Assembly: GCA_964462035.1 (NCBI GenBank)
Contig: CAYXAP010000022.1
Span: 59,902-123,901, forward strand
DNA: 64,000 nt
Origin: UBA1660 sp964462035
GTDB lineage: Bacteria; Myxococcota_A; Polyangia; Polyangiales; Houyiibacteriaceae
Direction of reading: 5' to 3'
Below, one piece after another: positions 50,105 through 58,138 of the stretch (positions are counted from its first letter, which is position 1; each line of letters begins with the position of its first letter). Both the position numbers and the translations under genes were made by a program. Below the pieces are notes generated by a model. The model saw only the letters and a program-made list of their open reading frames with translations, made no database searches and was not told the DNA's origin.

Positions 50105-51445
50105 ATGACGGAAGATTCGTGGTTCGACGGCTGGCTCGAGAGCCTGCCCGAGGGGGAGGGAGCGCTGGCGGACCGGGTGACCCAGGCGTTCGGGGTCGAG
50201 CCGAGCTCCCGAGTCGTCAGGCTCCTCGAGCGGATGGAGGAGGGCTCGAAGCGCGACGACGGGCTGCTGGTGCTCACGCCTCCCGGGTGGTGGGCGCTGG
50301 ACGCGCCGAACCTCTTCGAGGCTGCGATCGGCGAGCCGCTGCGGCTGGTCGCCGGGCTGACCGGGAGCCTGCCGATCGGGAGCGACCCCGCGGGCCGCGA
50401 GTACTTCGTGCGCGTCGACCCCACGCGCGACGAGGTCGCGCTCTACGACCCAGCGATCGGTGAGCTCGAGCGGGTGGCCGACTCGCTCGCGTCGTTCGCC
50501 GGACTGCTTCGCTTCCAGCAGCTTTGGAGCGAGCTCGAAGAGGCAGGCGTGGTGGACACGGAAGAGGCGATCGAAGGTGAGGTGGACCTGGCTGCGCCCG
50601 AGCTCGCGGAGGTGCGGGCGTTGCTCGAGGCGCTCGATGGCCACTTGCATCTGCCGGACCCGAGCGACACGGACATCCTCACGGACGACCTCGAGCTCCT
50701 CATCGGGCTCCTCGGCGAACCGAGGGAGGCGCCGTGTCCGCTGGCGGACGAGTTTCGCGTGATGGAGCCGTTGCTGCCCTTGCTCACCCAGGGTGGGTTC
50801 GCTCCGGCGCCCGAGCCCGCGGGGGACCCCTCGCTCGCGCGACTCCTCGGCGCTTACTTCCACCTGGATGAATCGGCATTCGAGGAAGAGCGCAAAGCGC
50901 ACGCCGATCACCCGGCGCGCGTCGTTCGCGACGCCGCGACCTTCCTCGGCGAGCTCGTCGCCGGCGAGCGGCCGGCGTACGGGGAGCTGCCCATCCTGCG
51001 CTCGTGGGTGCGAGATGGTCTTCCGAAGGGTTCGGACGCGCCACCAGCGGAGCCGCTGGCCGAGGTGCCCGAGGATCGTCGTCCAGCGCAGCTCGCCAAC
51101 GCGGACGGCTGGGACCAGGTCACCTACACCTTCTACTCCGAGCAGGACTGGGAGCGGATGCTCGCCTGCGCGGAGATCTCCACCGCCCTGCGGCCGGGTC
51201 ACTACTACGCCTGGATGCAGAAGGGGATCGCGCTGCATTCCTCGGACCGTCACCGGGAAGCGCTCGAGGCCTACTACCGTGCGCTCTGCTTCCCAGGGCA
51301 CACCAACATCCTCGCGAACATCGCGATCACGTGGCTCGACCTCGGCGAGCCCGACACCGTCCGAGTCGTCCTGGATCGGCTCCCGGCCTCGGCGCGCGAG
51401 CAATACACGTCGACGATCGACGAGCTGAAGCCCTTCGCCGACTGA
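50105..51445 (+). CDS. Unrecognised protein with C-terminal TPR-like region
   Basis: The 446-residue protein is cytoplasmic. The N-terminal half has a pattern reminiscent of SMI1/KNR4-type (SUKH) folds (GREYFVRVDPTRDEVALYD), common in immunity and regulatory proteins, but the resemblance is weak. The last 100 residues look like TPR helices (HYYAWMQKGIALHSSDRHRE, HTNILANIAITWLDLG). The ATG at 50105 has GAGGAG before it, overlapping the end of the ankyrin-repeat gene, and the two are evidently one transcript. No function is proposed; a partner-binding or toxin-immunity role is one possibility. Confidence 0.65.
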   Translation: MTEDSWFDGWLESLPEGEGALADRVTQAFGVEPSSRVVRLLERMEEGSKRDDGLLVLTPPGWWALDAPNLFEAAIGEPLRLVAGLTGSLPIGSDPAGREYFVRVDPTRDEVALYDPAIGELERVADSLASFAGLLRFQQLWSELEEAGVVDTEEAIEGEVDLAAPELAEVRALLEALDGHLHLPDPSDTDILTDDLELLIGLLGEPREAPCPLADEFRVMEPLLPLLTQGGFAPAPEPAGDPSLARLLGAYFHLDESAFEEERKAHADHPARVVRDAATFLGELVAGERPAYGELPILRSWVRDGLPKGSDAPPAEPLAEVPEDRRPAQLANADGWDQVTYTFYSEQDWERMLACAEISTALRPGHYYAWMQKGIALHSSDRHREALEAYYRALCFPGHTNILANIAITWLDLGEPDTVRVVLDRLPASAREQYTSTIDELKPFAD

Positions 51446-51657
51446 ACGCTCAGAGTCCGAAGAGCGACCCGCTTCAACCGGTGGGACTGCGCGAGGGCGA
51501 GCCGCAGCGGCACCCGGTTGGCGTCGCCGAAGACGAAGATGGCGCAGCCATCACACCAGTGCTTGGAGACCGCGACGCTCCGGTAGGCCCCTTCATCGCC
51601 TCGGCCGATCGGGACCGCACACCGGGGGCAGCTCAGGGGGGTCGCGGGGCTCTGCAC
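51274..51657 (-). CDS. Possible small zinc-ribbon protein (uncertain)
   Basis: A 127-codon frame on the minus strand begins at a GTG at 51657. Its first 60 residues include CPRCAVPIGRGDEG and CDGC, a plausible Cys4 zinc ribbon in the intergenic region. The rest is antisense to the 3' end of the 50105 gene, with low-complexity Ser/Arg content that looks like shadow sequence. Either the gene ends earlier through a frameshift not visible here, or the frame is a relic, or only the first half is real. I list it because the Cys4 pattern is unlikely by chance. Confidence 0.35.
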   Translation of the reverse strand: MQSPATPLSCPRCAVPIGRGDEGAYRSVAVSKHWCDGCAIFVFGDANRVPLRLALAQSHRLKRVALRTLSVQSAKGFSSSIVDVYCSRAEAGSRSRTTRTVSGSPRSSHVIAMFARMLVCPGKQSAR

Positions 51658-51840
51658 GGGTCAGACCCTAGTCGAGTCGCGGACCATCGGGAGCGGCCTT
51701 GCCCAGGATCTCGACATGGCGTGCCACCTTTGCGCACCGTTCGACCGTCGAAAACGGCCGGATCGGAGGGTCGGATGCGGACTCGGCGCCCGGATCGGGG
51801 GTCGTGGGGCTTGGCCTGCTACTTGCTGTAAGTTGGAGGC
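51446..51840. other. Interval between the TPR-like gene and the MYXO-CTERM gene
   Basis: Apart from the doubtful zinc-ribbon frame, this 395-base interval shows no gene, RNA or repeat. A GGAGG at 51835-51839 lies one base before the ATG at 51841 and seven bases before a GTG at 51847; the latter spacing is better and could mark the true start of the next gene. Confidence 0.5.
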
Positions 51841-53370
51841 ATGGGTGTGTTCCGGCGTCTTGCAGTTCTTGGATGTGCGGTCTCGTTGGCGGCCTGCTTC
51901 GGGGACGCCCCGAAGCCCGAGCCGCACGCGGTGGGCTCGGTCGCTCAGGGCCTGAGCGACCCGGCGGCACGGCGCGCCCGCGCGGCTCAGATCCGCGATG
52001 CCTCCTTCGCTGAAGGGATCACCCAGGGCTGGCTCCTCGCCGGGGTCGCCAGCGCCGAGACGCTGCTGAGCCACTGCGCGAGCGAATACTCCGGGCTCAA
52101 GTGCTACGGGCCCAACTCGTCGGACTGCGGCGGCGGCCCGGTGCTCGCCGGTTACTGGGACGGTCCCTGCGGCAACGAGCAGGGCGGGCTCGGCATGTTC
52201 CAGTTCGACGCCGGCACCTACGCCCAGACCCTGGCCCGCGAGGGCGACCGGATCCTGAGCGTTGCCGGCAACGTGCAGGCGGCGATCGACTTCGTGATCT
52301 CGCGGATGATCTACCGCTCGGGCAACAACGGCGTGCCCACCAGCGGCATCACCAACCGCGCCCAGGCCATCGAGTGGATGAACGGCGTGCGCGTCGACAA
52401 CGGCCGGATGGCGCAGTGGACCGAGTTCATCACCAAGTACTACAACGGCTGCGTCAGCTGCTCGGACTATACGAACCGCTTCAACCGCTACCGCGACCAC
52501 GCGGTCAACATCTACAACGAGATGGGCGCGTCCTTCTGGGCCGTGAACAACGATTGGGCGGCCTCCTACGCGGCGCAGTCCTTCCCGGTCGCGGCGGTCG
52601 ACTTCGAGATCCCCGCGGGCACCGAGGTCGCCGGCTACATCGAGATGCGCAACGAGGGCGCTCAGACCTGGACGCCGGGCGCGACCTTCCTCGGCACCAC
52701 CGAGCCCCGCGACGGGGCGAGCCCCATCGCCGGCTCCGACTGGGTCAGCGACCACCGCGCCGCCACGGTCGACGCGGCCACGCCGCCCGGTGAGGTCGGT
52801 CGCTTCAGCTTCTCGGTGCGCGCCCCCGACGCGCCCGGCGACTATCCGCAGTACTTCAACCTGGTCCAGGAGGGCGTCGCCTGGTTCTCCAGCCCGCCCG
52901 ACAACCAGCTGCAGGTCCGCGTGACCTCCGTGCCCAACGAGTGCGGCGCGGTCGGTAGCGCGTGGGAGTGCAGCGGCGGCTCCATGCGCCAGCGCTGCAA
53001 CGCGGGCTCGCTCCAGGTCGAGAGCTGCCCGGCCAACTGCGCCGACGGTGAGTGCACCGACGGCCCCGCGGACGCCGACGGGGACGGGCACAACACCAGC
53101 GTCGACTGCGACGACACCGACCCGAACGTGTACCCCGGCGCCGAGGATCCGTGCGGCGATGGTGTCGACGCCAACTGCGACGGCAACGACATGTGCGGCG
53201 TGGTCATCGGGCCGGACGGCGGAGTCATCTCCGGCGGTGACGGCAGCGTCGGCGGCGGCCCGGGCATGATGACCATCGAAGGCGGCTGCGCGGCCGGCGG
53301 ATCGAGCAGCGCGCCCCTCGCGTCGCTGCTCCTGCTCGGCGTCATCGCTCGCTCGCGGCGCCGTCAATAG
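51841..53370 (+). CDS. Lysozyme-like lipoprotein with Ig, MopE-like and MYXO-CTERM regions
   Basis: The 509-residue protein begins with a lipoprotein signal (MGVFRRLAVLGCAVSLAAC, Cys19). Residues about 55-215 form a lysozyme-like domain with Glu in GVASAETLLS and GLGMFQFDAGTYA (GxxQ-type). An Ig-like domain of the NBR1 type follows (about 235-365). A Cys-rich segment then leads to DADGDGHNTSVDCDDTDPN, the calcium/metal-binding pattern of MopE-type proteins. The C-terminus (GGCAAGG, then LASLLLLGVIARSRRRQ) fits MYXO-CTERM: Cys, hydrophobic helix, Arg tail. It may be a surface-attached muramidase. Having both an N-terminal lipobox and a C-terminal sorting signal is unusual. A GTG at 51847 is a possible alternative start with a better-spaced ribosome-binding site. 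Confidence 0.82.
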   Translation: MGVFRRLAVLGCAVSLAACFGDAPKPEPHAVGSVAQGLSDPAARRARAAQIRDASFAEGITQGWLLAGVASAETLLSHCASEYSGLKCYGPNSSDCGGGPVLAGYWDGPCGNEQGGLGMFQFDAGTYAQTLAREGDRILSVAGNVQAAIDFVISRMIYRSGNNGVPTSGITNRAQAIEWMNGVRVDNGRMAQWTEFITKYYNGCVSCSDYTNRFNRYRDHAVNIYNEMGASFWAVNNDWAASYAAQSFPVAAVDFEIPAGTEVAGYIEMRNEGAQTWTPGATFLGTTEPRDGASPIAGSDWVSDHRAATVDAATPPGEVGRFSFSVRAPDAPGDYPQYFNLVQEGVAWFSSPPDNQLQVRVTSVPNECGAVGSAWECSGGSMRQRCNAGSLQVESCPANCADGECTDGPADADGDGHNTSVDCDDTDPNVYPGAEDPCGDGVDANCDGNDMCGVVIGPDGGVISGGDGSVGGGPGMMTIEGGCAAGGSSSAPLASLLLLGVIARSRRRQ

Positions 53371-53420
53371 TCCCCGCTCTCGGGCTGCCGGTCGGGCTTC
53401 GCCGCGGGTACGCTCGCGCG

Positions 53421-55004
53421 ATGGGGAACGCACCGACGCCCGAGGACATCGACTGGACCCAGTTCGGCGACGAACACGAGGAGTACACCTGGGTGCCGGA
53501 GGCGCTCGCAGCGATTCGTTCCGGTGACCGGAAGGCGAGCCGCGCGGCCATCAAGGAGCTCGATCAGGCGCTGGTACACCAGGGCGGCATCTTCCTGCCG
53601 CCTTCGACGGCGGTGATGCCCTTCCTTCTCCGGGAGATCGAGGCTGGCAACGCAGAGCTCGATCGGCTGATCCCGCTCTGCACCGAGATGGCGCTCGGCG
53701 GCCACCACAACCATCTCGAGGGCGGCTGGGGTCCCGACTCGGCGCTGGCATCGGCGGCTGGCGAGCCGGAGGTGCGGCGGCTCTTCGTCGAAGGCATCGA
53801 CGTGGTCGCTGCGCATCTGGGTGGCAAGGCAGCACTGCGAGCGCCGGTTCTGCTCGCGCTCGCCTTCGTTCCGGAGCGCGCCGCGGACCACCTGCCGCTC
53901 GTGCTCGAGCAGGTCGGGGAGCGGAGCAAGCCGGTGCGCTTTGGCGCGCGCCTCGCGGCGGGTCTGCTCGCGCGAGCGCTCGAGACCCCCGACGCCATCT
54001 GGCCGATGGTCGACGAGTCGCTGGGCGCCAAGGCGGAAGAAGACCGGTGGGCGGCTGCGATGGCCTGGGCCTGGGCGTCCCCGAAGGCGCTGGACGAACC
54101 ACGCGTTCGGAGAGCGCTCGTGGAAGCCATGGGCGCGAAGGCGGACAAGAAGCTCGTCTGGGCCGACGGCCGCGTCGCCATGCTGGCCAGCCAGGTGCTC
54201 GTCGGCGCCGTAGGTCGCGATGGTCGTCGAGACGTGGCCACCGAGCTACTGGAGGCTGTCGAGGGAACCAAGGGCGAGATGGGTTTGAGCGGAGCGCTGG
54301 TGCGTCTCTACTTCGCGGATGCGCCGAAGCCGGAGGGCACCCTCCGTCGCTGGGACGAGATGGACGAGACCGAGCAGTGGCTCATCGGTCGCATCGCGCG
54401 GCGCAACCGGACCAACACCGTGTCCGTCGAATCGGTCCCCGGAAGCGCGCTGGCCCATGTGGGGCTGCCGACGCTGAAGGCCGACCTGCGCCGCCTCGCA
54501 GGCGTCGAGAAGCCGGCCGCGCTCGAGCAGGTCGTCGACGGCCGGCCGCTCTGGTGGCACCTCTTCGAGACGCGCGAAGATCCCGAGCGCCGCCCCGCGC
54601 TGGTCGAGGCCCTGCGCGCCGGTGGCATCGACGTGATCGCGCTCGCCGAGGACGCAATCACGGGCCCCTACCGCCTGGACACTCGGTTGCCCGCGGCCAA
54701 GCGGGGCGACCGGATCCATGACCTGGCGGTGATGCTCGCGCACCTGATCGTCGAGCTCGTCGAGCCCGAAGCCGCGCTCGCATGGGTCCGTTTCGTCGGG
54801 AAGGGCGAGCGCGACGTACGCAACGACGGGTGGCTGAAGAACTGGAATCGCTCGTACCTCGCGATGGCCGTCGCGCATGAGCTCGGTGCATTGGCGGAGC
54901 TCGACCCGGAGCTTCGGGATCCGATCGTGGCCACCGCTCGCCAGCTCGGTGCGCCCGGTGCGCGCGAGTACCACGCAGCGGCCGTCGCCGCGTTCGAGAG
55001 CTGA
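53421..55004 (+). CDS. HEAT-like repeat protein, family B of two paralogues
   Basis: The 527-residue cytoplasmic protein is the second member of the family seen at 43721-45817. It starts with the same order of elements: IDWTQF, PEALAAI, LVHQG and AVMPFLLREIE (first 75 residues). The rest is helical, HEAT-like (VRRALVEAMGAKADKKLVW). No enzymatic motif or TM segment is present. The two proteins lie about 8 kb apart on opposite strands and differ in length by about 170 residues. This one follows the MYXO-CTERM gene by 50 bases and converges on the Cys-repeat lipoprotein gene. No function is known. Confidence 0.7.
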   Translation: MGNAPTPEDIDWTQFGDEHEEYTWVPEALAAIRSGDRKASRAAIKELDQALVHQGGIFLPPSTAVMPFLLREIEAGNAELDRLIPLCTEMALGGHHNHLEGGWGPDSALASAAGEPEVRRLFVEGIDVVAAHLGGKAALRAPVLLALAFVPERAADHLPLVLEQVGERSKPVRFGARLAAGLLARALETPDAIWPMVDESLGAKAEEDRWAAAMAWAWASPKALDEPRVRRALVEAMGAKADKKLVWADGRVAMLASQVLVGAVGRDGRRDVATELLEAVEGTKGEMGLSGALVRLYFADAPKPEGTLRRWDEMDETEQWLIGRIARRNRTNTVSVESVPGSALAHVGLPTLKADLRRLAGVEKPAALEQVVDGRPLWWHLFETREDPERRPALVEALRAGGIDVIALAEDAITGPYRLDTRLPAAKRGDRIHDLAVMLAHLIVELVEPEAALAWVRFVGKGERDVRNDGWLKNWNRSYLAMAVAHELGALAELDPELRDPIVATARQLGAPGAREYHAAAVAAFES

Positions 55005-55005
55005 C

Positions 55006-55509
55006 TCAGCAGCCGGGGTCGTCGGCGCAGCCGACGCCGTCCGCGTAGGTCTGGCCCGCGCCGCAGTCGCAGCCGGGAATGAGCGCCCGGCAGTCGTTGG
55101 GCACCCCGCAGACGTAGTGTCCGCACGCGCCGTCGTCCCAGCGGCCGCCGGTGCCCTCGCAGAGACACTGCTCGTCGCTGCAGCCGCAGGTGGCGTCGTC
55201 GACGCAGCCGGTCCCCGCGACGAAGTTGCGCCCGGTCCCGCAGTCACACCCTGGGATGAGCGCGTCGCAGAGGGGCGGCATCCCGCAGGAGTAGTGACCG
55301 CACGAGCCCTCGTCCCACGTTCCCGCGGTGCTCTCGCAGAGGCACTGCACGTTGCAGTCGCCGCCCAGGTCGGGCGCCGGACCGAAGTCGACGGCCGGTC
55401 CCGAGTCGACAGCCGGTCCGCCATCGGTCGGTGTGGACGACTCCGAGCACGCCATGGCAGCGAGCGAGACGATCAACATGAGGCCAGCGCGAGTCCAATC
55501 CATGGTCAC
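55006..55509 (-). CDS. Lipoprotein with two tandem Cys-rich units
   Basis: The 167-residue lipoprotein has signal MTMDWTRAGLMLIVSLAAMAC (lipobox AAMAC, Cys21) and a short DSGPAVD linker. It then has two tandem 54-residue units (about residues 55-108 and 114-167). Each unit has the same order of cysteines: CLCE, GTWDEGSCGHYSCG or GRWDDGACGHYVCG, then IPGCDCG and GCVDD or GCADD. The pattern suggests a small disulfide-rich domain used twice, probably surface exposed. An ATG two codons downstream is an alternative start. The gene converges on the HEAT-like gene and is divergent from the hydrolase at 55592. No function is proposed. Confidence 0.8.
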   Translation of the reverse strand: MTMDWTRAGLMLIVSLAAMACSESSTPTDGGPAVDSGPAVDFGPAPDLGGDCNVQCLCESTAGTWDEGSCGHYSCGMPPLCDALIPGCDCGTGRNFVAGTGCVDDATCGCSDEQCLCEGTGGRWDDGACGHYVCGVPNDCRALIPGCDCGAGQTYADGVGCADDPGC

Positions 55510-55591
55510 AGCATGCCACGAGTCGTATCTCGGCGAGGTGGGGACGCGGGTGCCAGGAAGAACTCGAGCGCTCCGTTCGTCTCATGAGGCG

Positions 55592-56500
55592 ATGAGCGAT
55601 CGCCCCACCGACCGCCCTCGTCGCCAACGTCGGCGTCGCCTCGCGTTGGTCCTCGTGCTCTTGGCAGGAGCCTACGTCGGAACGGGCTGGCTCGCGGCGA
55701 CCGGCCTGACCCGGCGACCGCGCCCTCCCTTCCCGGAGCCGGCGCCCGCTGGCTTCGAGCCCGTTCGACTGACGAGCAGTGACGGCTTGGCCATCGGCGC
55801 CTGGTGGGCGGAACCCGAGAAGCCGAGGGCAGTGGTCGTGCTGGTACACGGCAACGGTGCGTCGCGTGGACACCTGCTCGAAGAAGCCCGAGCCCTTCGC
55901 TCGGCGGGGTGCGCGGTGCTGCCGATCACGGTGCGGGCCCATGGCGACAGCGACGGGGAGCTCAACGACATCGGGTGGAGCGCTCGCCACGACGTGGTCG
56001 CCGCGTTGCGGTATGCCCGGTCGAAGCACCCCGAGCTCGAGGTCGGCGTCTATGGAATGTCGCTCGGCGCGGCGGCCGCTCTCTTCGCGGCCGAGGAACC
56101 AGCCGGTGCCGCCGATCGCTACGTGCTCGTTGGGCCCTACGCCGACCTCCGGCAGGCGGTCCGGCGGCGAACGAAGAAGTATCTGGGCCTGCTCGACTTG
56201 CCTGCGTATGGCGCGCTTCTGCTCGGGGGCCGGATCGCATTGCCCGAGCTCGACCGGATCCGCCCCGTTCGTGCAGCGTCGAGCGTACCGAGCGGGACAC
56301 CGGCGCTGGTGATTGCCGGCGCCGACGACGAGCGCGCGCCGTGGGACGACACTCGACGGATCGCGCATGCGATGAGTCGTGGTGCGACGCCGATGGAGGT
56401 GCCGGGGCTGGACCACGAAGACCTGGGTCAGCTCGTCGACACGCCCGTGTGGGCTCGGGTGACCGAGCTCCTTGCGACGGCGTCACCCACGCCCGACTGA
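55592..56500 (+). CDS. Membrane-anchored alpha/beta hydrolase
   Basis: The ATG at 55592 gives 302 residues; the upstream extension in frame is antisense to the lipoprotein gene. An Arg-rich N-terminus (to residue 16) and one hydrophobic helix (about 17-37) anchor it in the membrane. The hydrolase core then has LVHGNGASRG (residues 84-93), the nucleophile elbow GMSLG (Ser157), an acidic residue in GADDERAPWDD and His in GLDHED. This layout is close to the serine hydrolase group that includes bem46 and FrsA-like esterases. A peptidase or acyl-ester role is possible. It is followed by the SRPBCC gene on the other strand. Confidence 0.82.
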   Translation: MSDRPTDRPRRQRRRRLALVLVLLAGAYVGTGWLAATGLTRRPRPPFPEPAPAGFEPVRLTSSDGLAIGAWWAEPEKPRAVVVLVHGNGASRGHLLEEARALRSAGCAVLPITVRAHGDSDGELNDIGWSARHDVVAALRYARSKHPELEVGVYGMSLGAAAALFAAEEPAGAADRYVLVGPYADLRQAVRRRTKKYLGLLDLPAYGALLLGGRIALPELDRIRPVRAASSVPSGTPALVIAGADDERAPWDDTRRIAHAMSRGATPMEVPGLDHEDLGQLVDTPVWARVTELLATASPTPD

Positions 56501-56518
56501 GCGATCGCTACTCGAGCA

Positions 56519-56950
56519 TCAGGGCCGTCGCTCCACTCGCTCCTGGAGCTCCTGCGCCATCGCCGCGAAGCCTTCACGGAGCGACCGGCCCAAGAGGCGC
56601 TCGACGACGAAGGAGAGCGGGCCCTCGATGCGGTCTTCGCTGATGTAGCGGCAGCGGCCGTCGGTCGGCTCGATCCGCTGCACCCGCTCCGCGCGGATGA
56701 CGCCCAGTGGGAAGCGGACACCCCAGACGAGCTCTCGTGGCTCGACGACTCGACGGACCTCCTCGCGCTGCACCTGGATCCGTCCACGCAGCCGGGTGTG
56801 GAGCGCGACCGTCGAGCCGGGCGCCAGCGGCCCTTCGAGGTCTACCCGGGGCGTGAAGGAGTTCCACTTCGGGTAGGCCTCGAAGTCGGTGAGCACGGCC
56901 CAGACCTCTTCAGGCGACGCGGCGATGGTGCACTCGGAACGGTAGAGCAC
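56519..56950 (-). CDS. SRPBCC-fold (START/polyketide cyclase-like) protein
   Basis: The GTG at 56950 gives 143 residues. The sequence follows the SRPBCC ligand-binding fold: IAASPEEVWAVLTDFEAYPK at the start, FTPRVD and TVALHTRLRG in the strands, RYISEDRIEGPLSFVVE and a long C-terminal helix (LREGFAAMAQELQERVE). Such proteins bind hydrophobic ligands in a central cavity. No catalytic residues are evident. The longer open frame upstream is antisense to the SDR gene. Its stop lies 18 bases from the stop of the hydrolase gene (convergent), and its start is 195 bases from the divergent SDR gene. Confidence 0.8.
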   Translation of the reverse strand: MLYRSECTIAASPEEVWAVLTDFEAYPKWNSFTPRVDLEGPLAPGSTVALHTRLRGRIQVQREEVRRVVEPRELVWGVRFPLGVIRAERVQRIEPTDGRCRYISEDRIEGPLSFVVERLLGRSLREGFAAMAQELQERVERRP

Positions 56951-57145
56951 GGCCGGAGCGTACTCGGACTGGGCGGCGAGTCGCCATCCGGAGCGGGAGC
57001 CCGCCGTGACAGCGTCCGGGCGTGGGTGCGGAGGTCCCGCGAGCACGCGAGCGCCTCGAGGTCCTCCGACTCGCGGACGGCGGCAACGCCGAACGGGCTC
57101 TGCGGGCTCCCTGAGCGTCTTCATCCCCTGGTAGGGTCTGCCGCG

Positions 57146-58138
57146 ATGCGCTGGAAGCCGTCGACCGAGTCCGCCCTGGGTGCCGTCGCGCTGGGGCTTC
57201 GCGACCGACTGCTCGGTGGAGACGCCGAGCCCGAGCTCGGTGCCGACGTCCGGATGGATGGGCAGCGGGTCCTGATCACCGGGGCCTCGGCGGGGCTCGG
57301 TCTCGCGATCGCCAAGCGCTTGGCGCGCCGCGGGGCCACGCTCGAGCTGGCGTGCCGGAGCGGCTTCCCCGAGGTCGGCGACGCCGTTCGCCGGCTCCAC
57401 CCCGAAGGCCGGGTCGCGATGTGCTTCGTCGACCTCTCCGACCTGCGGAGCATCGAGCGGCTGCTCGATCGACTCGACGGCCCCATCGACCGGGTGGTCC
57501 TCAACGCGGGCGTCGTGCCCAAGAGCGCGCGCCGAACGCCGCAGGGCTTCGAGCTGATGTTCGCGGTGAACTATTTGGCGAACGCGGCGTTGGTGGAAGG
57601 GCTGCTGGAGCGCCGGTTGCTCGTCCCGAACGTCGCCGCGCCGCCGCGGGTCATCGCCGTGAGCTCCGAGTCCCACCGTTCGGTCGAGCCGCGGCAGCCG
57701 GCGGAGCTCGGCCGCTTCGTCGAATACGGCGTGCGCGGCAGCATGCGCGAGTACTCGCAGTCGAAGCTGCTGCTGAGCGCGTGGGTCGGCGCGATGAGCC
57801 GGCGCTTCGCCGACGGTGGCCGACCGACGATCGCGTTCCACCACACCTGCCCCGGCGCCGTCGCGACCAACATCGCGCGCGAAGCGCCGGCGCTCGCCAA
57901 GCCGATCCTCGACCCGCTGATGCGCGCCTTCTTCAAGTCGCCCGACGACGCGGCCGGCGGCACCGAGCGACTGACCGCCGCTCCCGACTATGACGGTCGC
58001 ACCAACGTCTATCTGCACGTGCTGACCGAGAAGGCCGCCGCCCCGGCCGTCGAAGACGCCGCCTACGGCGACGCGCTGCTCGCCGCGACCGAGCGCCTGC
58101 TCGCCTTGGGCCACCCGCCCGAAGGAGATCCCCTATGA
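57146..58138 (+). CDS. Short-chain dehydrogenase/reductase, first gene of a coupled cassette
   Basis: The 330-residue protein has a Rossmann nucleotide motif TGASAGLG (residues 45-52), the catalytic Ser/Tyr/Lys region with YSQSK near 215, and the NAG motif (VVLNAGVV). It is longer than typical single-domain SDRs because of an N-terminal extension of about 40 residues and a C-terminal extension. It overlaps the DUF1214 gene by four bases, so it is translationally coupled. It would reduce or oxidise a hydroxyl/carbonyl using NAD(P)H. The downstream DUF1214 and sulfotransferase genes suggest the product is processed further, possibly into a sulfated lipid or steroid. Confidence 0.88.
   Translation: MRWKPSTESALGAVALGLRDRLLGGDAEPELGADVRMDGQRVLITGASAGLGLAIAKRLARRGATLELACRSGFPEVGDAVRRLHPEGRVAMCFVDLSDLRSIERLLDRLDGPIDRVVLNAGVVPKSARRTPQGFELMFAVNYLANAALVEGLLERRLLVPNVAAPPRVIAVSSESHRSVEPRQPAELGRFVEYGVRGSMREYSQSKLLLSAWVGAMSRRFADGGRPTIAFHHTCPGAVATNIAREAPALAKPILDPLMRAFFKSPDDAAGGTERLTAAPDYDGRTNVYLHVLTEKAAAPAVEDAAYGDALLAATERLLALGHPPEGDPL

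Noticed and set aside
51812..51827. A GG-N10-GC sigma-54-like element (TGG-N8-TTGCT) before the MYXO-CTERM gene
   Set aside because: Transcription would start near 51838, after the ribosome-binding site, leaving no usable leader, so it is probably chance.
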